Assembly: GCA_018715645.1 (NCBI GenBank)
Contig: DVLE01000027.1
Coordinates: 1 to 45,800, forward strand
Origin: Candidatus Merdisoma merdipullorum
GTDB taxonomy: Bacteria; Bacillota; Clostridia; Lachnospirales; Lachnospiraceae
DNA length: 45,800 nucleotides
Direction: 5' to 3'
The position numbers and the translations under genes were made by a program. Shown piece after piece: positions 41,733-45,800 of the stretch. The notes under the pieces were generated by a model, which saw only the letters and a list, made by a program, of their open reading frames with translations, searched no databases and was not told the origin of the DNA. The first letter of the stretch is position 1. The number at the start of each line of letters is the position of its first letter.

Positions 41733-42471
41733 GAAGCGTTATCCCAGGGAATATGCCTGTGATTGGGATAATGTGGGGCTGCTTGCAGGAGATAGAGAGC
41801 AGGAAACCGATACGGTGTATATTGCGCTGGATGCCACAGACGAGGTGATTGACGCCGCAGTCGCGTCCGGAGCGCAGCTTCTGCTTACGCATCATCCGAT
41901 GATTTTCAGTGGGATCAAGGCTGTGACGACGGATGATTATGTGGGTGAACGGCTGGTTCGCCTGATCAAAAACGGCGTCTCTTATTACGCGATGCATACG
42001 AACTATGATGTGCTTGGTATGGCTGCTCTGTCTGCAGAGATGCTGGGACTTACGGATACTGCAGCGCTGGAGGAGGTCCTGGACGGAGAGGGGATCGGAC
42101 GCATTGGCCGCCTGCCGAGGGCTATGACACTGGAGGAATGTGCCCGTCTTGTGAAGGAACGATTTGCTTTGCCTAATGTCAAGATATTTGGGGAGCTGAA
42201 TAAAATAGTAACGACGGCCGCTATTTCACCGGGGTCCGGTAAGAGTATGGCGCGTCCCGCGTTGGAAGCCGGAGTGGATGTGCTGATAAGCGGCGATATT
42301 GACCATCATACAGGAATCGATATGGCGGACTGCGGCATGGCGATTATCGACGCGGGACATTATGGGATCGAGCATATTTATATCGAGGACATGAGAAGGT
42401 TTCTGGAAAAGGAGTTTGCCGATCTCAAGGTGTATACGGCGCCTGTAAAACAGCCATTTCAAGTGGTTTAA
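41701..42471 (+). CDS. Nif3-like dinuclear metal centre hexameric protein (GTP cyclohydrolase 1 type 2 family)
   Basis: A 256-residue Nif3/YqfO family protein. The metal-binding histidines are in QLLLTHHPMIFSGIKAV and YAMHTNYDVL; SGDIDHHTGIDMADCGMAIIDAGHYGIEH supplies the C-terminal set. YACDWDNVGLLAGD is the usual opening. The physiological role is not settled, though it is often paired with trmK as here. It is the shorter form of the family, without the inserted PII-like domain. Confidence 0.93.
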   Translation: MKCQEIIERIEKRYPREYACDWDNVGLLAGDREQETDTVYIALDATDEVIDAAVASGAQLLLTHHPMIFSGIKAVTTDDYVGERLVRLIKNGVSYYAMHTNYDVLGMAALSAEMLGLTDTAALEEVLDGEGIGRIGRLPRAMTLEECARLVKERFALPNVKIFGELNKIVTTAAISPGSGKSMARPALEAGVDVLISGDIDHHTGIDMADCGMAIIDAGHYGIEHIYIEDMRRFLEKEFADLKVYTAPVKQPFQVV

Positions 42472-42544
42472 AAATACACAAAGAGAGGTTTGGAGAAAAC
42501 AGGAAAATTTGGCGGAACAGAAAAGACAGGAAGGGGATGACAGG

Positions 42545-44203
42545 ATGAATGTAAAGGCAGTAATAAACGGAAAGAACTATGAATATCCAGCCGGAACTAC
42601 GTTTGGGACGATTGCGGCCGACGTGCAGAAGGACTACGCTCACGATATTGTTCTGGTATCTGAGAATAAGCGGCTTCGGGAGCTGAATAAGCGGCTGAAT
42701 ACCGATTGTGAGCTTTCCTTTTATACGACGGCTGATCCGGCCGGCTGCCAGGCTTACCGGAGGAGTCTTACGATGCTTCTGATGAAGGCTGTCTACAAAG
42801 TGGCGGGACACGAGGCTATTACCCGCGCGCAGGTGCAGCATTCTATCAGCAGCGGCTACTATTGCACGGTGGAGGGAAGCGTTAAAGTCGATGAAGCGTT
42901 CCTGGAAGCTGTAAAAGCTAAGATGCGGGAGTATGTGGAGAGAAAGCTTCCGATCAAAAAGACGAATGTTAATACGGATAAAGCCTTACGCATTTTTCAT
43001 GAACACAGGATGTATGACAAGGAGAAACTGTTCCGTTACCGCCGGGCATCCAGGGTGAATCTCTACAGCATCGGGGATTTTGAAGATTATTATTACGGCT
43101 ATATGGTTCCGGACACAGGCTATCTGAAGTATTTTGAGCTGTATCTCTATGACGAGGGATTTGTACTTCAGTTTCCGGCTATGGCGGATCCGGAGACAGT
43201 GCCGCCCTTTAAACCGCAGCACAAGGTGTTCCAGGTGCTGAAAGAGGCGACTCAGTGGAGCGATATGCTGGGAATCTCCACAGTAGGAGATCTGAACGAC
43301 TGCATTTCCAGGGGAGGGATGCAGCAGCTTATCATGACCCAGGAGGCTCTGCAGGAACGGAAGATCGCGGAGATCGCAAGGCGGATCGCAGAGGATTCCG
43401 GCAAAAAGTTCATCATGATTGCAGGTCCTTCGTCCTCAGGAAAAACGACTTTTTCCCACAGACTTTCCATTCAGCTTTCGGCGGCGGGGCTGAAGCCTCA
43501 TCCCATTGCGGTGGATAATTATTTTGTGGAGAGAGAGATGACGCCGCGGGACGAGAACGGCGATTATAATTTTGAATGTCTGGAAGCGATTGACATCGAT
43601 CTGTTTAACCGGCAGATGTGTGAGCTTTTATCCGGAAAAACCGTGGAACTTCCGAATTTCAATTTTAAGACGGGAAAGAAGGAGTATAACGGCGATCTGC
43701 TCACCCTGGGCAAGGAGGATATTCTGGTCATCGAAGGAATCCATTGCCTGAATGACGTGCTTTCCCACAGTCTGCCGGGGGAGAGCAAGTTTAAAATCTA
43801 TATCAGCGCTTTGACACAGTTGAATGTGGATGAGCATAACCGGATTCCCACGACGGATGGCCGGCTGATTCGGCGTATGGTAAGGGACGCAAGGACAAGA
43901 GGAGCGAGCGCAGCCCGTACGATTGCCATGTGGCCTTCCGTGCGCCGGGGCGAGGAGGAGAATATCTTCCCGTATCAGGAGGAGGCGGACGTGATGTTTA
44001 ACTCTGCCCTGATCTATGAGCTGTCGGTGCTTAAGCAGTACGCGGAGCCGATTCTGTTTGGAATCGATCGCGAAGCTCCGGAATATCTGGAGGCGAAGCG
44101 GCTTTTGAAATTCCTGGATTATTTCCTGGGGGTAGACAGTACAGTGATTCCCGACAATTCTTTGCTGCGGGAGTTCATCGGGGGCGGCTGCTTCCGGGTA
44201 TAA
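42545..44203 (+). CDS. Nucleoside (uridine) kinase with N-terminal TGS-like and tRNA-synthetase-like domains
   Basis: A 552-residue fusion. Residues 1-60 look like a TGS domain (VKAVINGKNYEYPAGTTFGTIAADV). About 60-210 resemble the additional domain of threonyl-tRNA synthetase. From about 270 comes a P-loop kinase of the uridine kinase/phosphoribulokinase group: Walker A AGPSSSGKTT, then PIAVDNYFVERE, DILVIEGIHCLND and PTTDGRLIRRMVRDARTRG. The product is presumably a nucleoside monophosphate. The start at 42545 is chosen for the upstream AGGAAGGGG; the frame opens at a TTG at 42509. Confidence 0.88.
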   Translation: MNVKAVINGKNYEYPAGTTFGTIAADVQKDYAHDIVLVSENKRLRELNKRLNTDCELSFYTTADPAGCQAYRRSLTMLLMKAVYKVAGHEAITRAQVQHSISSGYYCTVEGSVKVDEAFLEAVKAKMREYVERKLPIKKTNVNTDKALRIFHEHRMYDKEKLFRYRRASRVNLYSIGDFEDYYYGYMVPDTGYLKYFELYLYDEGFVLQFPAMADPETVPPFKPQHKVFQVLKEATQWSDMLGISTVGDLNDCISRGGMQQLIMTQEALQERKIAEIARRIAEDSGKKFIMIAGPSSSGKTTFSHRLSIQLSAAGLKPHPIAVDNYFVEREMTPRDENGDYNFECLEAIDIDLFNRQMCELLSGKTVELPNFNFKTGKKEYNGDLLTLGKEDILVIEGIHCLNDVLSHSLPGESKFKIYISALTQLNVDEHNRIPTTDGRLIRRMVRDARTRGASAARTIAMWPSVRRGEEENIFPYQEEADVMFNSALIYELSVLKQYAEPILFGIDREAPEYLEAKRLLKFLDYFLGVDSTVIPDNSLLREFIGGGCFRV

Positions 44204-44228
44204 AATTACAGAAAAGAGGAAAAAAACC

Positions 44229-44825
44229 ATGAAAACAGAATTGTCAAGAGAGGAAGCCCTCGCGCTCCTTCAGAAATATAACAAAGAAGCCTTTCATATC
44301 CAGCACGGGCTGACCGTGGAAGGCGTGATGCGCTGGTATGCGGGTGAACTGGGCTACAAAGAGGAAGAAGATTTCTGGGGAATCGCGGGTCTTTTGCATG
44401 ATATTGATTTTGAGCTTTATCCGGAGGAGCATTGTGTAAAGGCGCCGGAGCTTTTGAGAGAAGGCGGAGCAGAGGATGAGCTGATTCATGCAGTCTGCAG
44501 TCACGGCTATGGACTCTGCTCGCAGGTGGAGCCTGTTCACGAGATGGAAAAGGTACTGTTCGCCGCCGACGAGCTGACAGGTTTGATTGGAGCTGCCGCA
44601 AAGATGCGTCCTTCTAAGAGTGTCATGGATATGGAGGTATCCAGCCTGAAAAAGAAGTTCAAAGATAAACGGTTCGCGGCCGGCTGCTCCAGAGATGTGA
44701 TTCGTACAGGGGCGGAACGCCTTGGCTGGGAACTTGACAAGCTGTTTGAGCAGACGATTCTTGCTATGCGTTCCTGCGAGGCTTCCGTGGAGCAGGAGAT
44801 GAAAACCTTGGGATCCCAGGAATAA
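44229..44825 (+). CDS. HD domain-containing hydrolase-like protein
   Basis: A 198-residue protein with an HD-type metal site (IQHGLTVEGVMRWYAGELG, GIAGLLHDIDFELYPEEH, LIHAVCSHGYG, LFAADELTGLIGAAA). It is probably a phosphohydrolase, with substrate unknown. Similar proteins are common in Clostridia. GAAAAGAGG lies about ten bases upstream of the ATG, 25 bases after the kinase stop, so the two may be cotranscribed. Confidence 0.85.
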   Translation: MKTELSREEALALLQKYNKEAFHIQHGLTVEGVMRWYAGELGYKEEEDFWGIAGLLHDIDFELYPEEHCVKAPELLREGGAEDELIHAVCSHGYGLCSQVEPVHEMEKVLFAADELTGLIGAAAKMRPSKSVMDMEVSSLKKKFKDKRFAAGCSRDVIRTGAERLGWELDKLFEQTILAMRSCEASVEQEMKTLGSQE

Positions 44826-44861
44826 AACATGGAAGAAAAAGGGAAAAATATCTGAAATATA

Positions 44862-44890
44862 TTGCAAATGATGTCGATTTATAGTAGGAT
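44862..44890 (+). promoter_or_regulatory. Candidate promoter of the coiled-coil gene
   Basis: TTGCAA (44862-44867), 17-base spacer, TAGGAT (44885-44890). It lies 53 bases before the start codon. Confidence 0.45.
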
Positions 44891-44943
44891 AGAACCAGAC
44901 ATTGCAAATCTGGAAATGGCTGCCTCGGAACAGGAGGTTGCCT

Positions 44944-45396
44944 ATGGCGCTGACTAAGGAAGATTTACTTGCGATTTCGCAGATTTTCAGCGAACAGATA
45001 AAGCCATTGGATGAAAAACTGACCAAGATAGAAGAACGCATGACGGCGCTGGAGGAGCGCGTGACGCGTCTGGAAGAACGCATGGCAGCGCTGGAAGAAC
45101 GCATGACAGCGCTGGAAGAACGCATGACAGCGCTGGAAGAACGCGTGACAGTGCTGGAAGGGCGCGTGTCACATTTAGAAGAATGTGTAATAAACCTGGA
45201 AGGACGGGCAACGCGCATGGAGCTTCTTATGGAAAACGATATGCTGCCTAGATTGCAGAACATAGAAGCCTGCTATACGTCCACTTACAAAAGATATGCG
45301 CATGGTACGGATCAGATCGAGACCATGCAGGAGGATATTAACACTTTAAAAAAAGTAGTTCAGGAACACAGCGAAAAGCTTAAGAGGCTGGCATAG
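44944..45396 (+). CDS. Coiled-coil protein built of heptad repeats
   Basis: A 150-residue protein. After a short start (MALTKEDLLAISQIFSEQIKPLD), residues 24-90 form near-perfect heptads, (L/I)EERMTA and relatives repeated about nine times. This predicts a long parallel coiled coil. The C-terminal part (LQNIEACYTSTYKRYAHGTDQIETMQEDINTLKKVVQEHSEKLKRL) is also helical. There is no signal peptide or membrane segment. AGGAGG lies six bases before the ATG. It resembles small coiled-coil proteins seen in Clostridia; I cannot assign a function. Confidence 0.75.
   Translation: MALTKEDLLAISQIFSEQIKPLDEKLTKIEERMTALEERVTRLEERMAALEERMTALEERMTALEERVTVLEGRVSHLEECVINLEGRATRMELLMENDMLPRLQNIEACYTSTYKRYAHGTDQIETMQEDINTLKKVVQEHSEKLKRLA
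45031..45180. repeat. 21-bp in-frame minisatellite in the coiled-coil gene
   Basis: The unit GAAGAACGCATGACAGCGCTG (one heptad) and its variants recur about seven times. Two adjacent units around 45093-45134 are identical, indicating recent duplication. Copy number may vary between strains. Confidence 0.85.
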
Positions 45397-45439
45397 TTCC
45401 GGGAAAATGCAATGTCTGTCAATGATACATAAGAGGAAA

Positions 45440-45469
45440 CCGCGGGTGAAATCGCCCGCGGCATTTTTT
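45440..45469 (+). terminator. Intrinsic terminator of the coiled-coil gene
   Basis: CCGCGGG (45440-45446) pairs with CCCGCGG (45455-45461), followed by CATTTTTTG. Confidence 0.92.
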
Positions 45470-45484
45470 GTTAGGCCAAGGGCC

Positions 45485-45535
45485 TGTTTCCATTGAGGAG
45501 TTTTTCGTGTTCCGAAAAACGAAACTTTGGAAACA
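45485..45535. repeat. Nested inverted repeat, possibly near the insertion-sequence left end
   Basis: TGTTTCCA (45485-45492) pairs with TGGAAACA (45528-45535). Inside, GTTTTTCG (45500-45507) pairs with CGAAAAAC (45513-45520). It lies between the terminator and the transposase. The exact end of the element cannot be fixed from one side. Confidence 0.55.
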
Positions 45536-45634
45536 AATAAACCACCTGCTATGCAGGCAATGTCGTCAACTTAAGATATATAAAAAAGGATTAAAAAGTC
45601 TAAAAGTACTTGACAAAACGCTCAAAAAATGTTG

Positions 45635-45666
45635 CCTCGCATTGATTACATTTTCAATGCGAGGTG
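45635..45666 (+). promoter_or_regulatory. Hairpin covering the transposase ribosome binding site
   Basis: CCTCGCATTGA (45635-45645) pairs perfectly with TCAATGCGAGG (45654-45664). GAGGTG (45661-45666), the probable binding site for the ATG at 45676, is largely inside the right arm. TTGACA (45610-45615) upstream may be a -35 box, but no good -10 follows. Confidence 0.65.
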
Positions 45667-45675
45667 TTTTTGTTT

Positions 45676-45800
45676 ATGAATACAAAACTTTTAACATCTA
45701 TTTTACAATCTTCTAATGAGCTTATCACATCGGAAGATTTCCTGACAAGGCATCGCATCGGTAATGCTTTTACACGTTCAGGGAAACTTCCTTTTCCCAA
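45676..45800 (+). CDS. Transposase N-terminus (IS4-like), cut by the window end
   Basis: Forty-one codons are visible (MNTKLLTSILQSSNELIT, then SEDFLTRHRIGNAFTRSGKLPFP), open to the end of the window. The pattern of a short helical lead followed by EDFLxRHR...FTRxxKLxFP matches the beginning of IS4-family DDE transposases common in Lachnospiraceae. The catalytic residues lie beyond the window. The gene follows a protective hairpin, as in many insertion sequences. Confidence 0.6.
   Translation, partial: MNTKLLTSILQSSNELITSEDFLTRHRIGNAFTRSGKLPFP

Noticed and set aside
44244-45263. 339-codon minus-strand frame opposite the HD and coiled-coil genes
   Set aside because: Its repeats simply mirror the heptad-encoding DNA, and it crosses two well-supported + strand genes and a promoter.
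45468-45716. 82-codon open frame before the transposase
   Set aside because: It runs through the nested palindrome and the hairpin of the insertion sequence and has no binding site or family.

Overview
The window reads as a chromosomal segment of a Gram-positive, spore-forming anaerobe of the class Clostridia, most likely Lachnospiraceae. Evidence for this includes strong AGGAGG-type ribosome binding sites, a sigma-K-like sporulation factor, CodY with CodY-box-like sites, an HrcA/CIRCE-type groESL operon, RNase J, and family-typical small proteins (DUF1292, DUF5662, IreB, DUF4349). No rRNA or tRNA gene was seen, no CRISPR array and no prophage. The only mobile-element gene is the start of a transposase at the right edge. 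Most genes lie on the + strand.

Layout. 1-2750: a large palindromic element, an ECF-type sigma factor with a membrane-anchored anti-sigma-like partner, a second palindromic element, a GNAT acetyltransferase and a divergent HPr-like protein without the phosphoryl-accepting His. 2846-9746: housekeeping run of mtaB, then ireB-ruvX-DUF1292-fur-RNase J, then an MltG-like stub, trmR and a U32/TrhP protein; its order resembles the Bacillus yrzL-yrrK-yrzB-yrrLMNO region. 9759-18524: an accessory sugar locus. A LacI regulator and a divergent sugar acetyltransferase are followed by a ribose-type ABC transporter (binding protein, ATPase, permease), a fucose/arabinose-isomerase-like protein, a NagB-like protein and a PfkB kinase. 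Three near-identical operators (core TCGAAACGTTT) tie it into one regulon. The substrate is unknown and no aldolase is present.

18555-25246: a nested hairpin/promoter in front of sigK, then yifB (comM), dprA, topA and codY. 25247-31311: a decayed TraX gene, a small membrane protein, a 61-bp tandem repeat, groES-groEL, a 54-bp tandem repeat, a DUF3796/HTH pair and guaB. 31590-36312: a second sigma/anti-sigma operon with a DUF4349 lipoprotein, then a GlgX-like GH13 protein whose catalytic Asp residues are both Asn. 36336-45396: DUF5662, dgt, dnaG, rpoD, trmK, a Nif3-like protein, a uridine-kinase-like nucleoside kinase, an HD protein and a heptad-repeat coiled-coil protein. An IS4-like transposase begins at 45676 and runs off the window.

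The most interesting signals are: (1) a sigK leader in which a match to the sigma-K promoter straddles a 60-bp hairpin (its -35 AC in the left arm, its -10 in the loop) that would also terminate upstream transcripts and hide the sigK ribosome binding site; (2) the apparent GH13 pseudoenzyme; (3) the orphan sugar operon with an altered NagB-like active site; and (4) several palindromic or tandem DNA elements with no assigned function.
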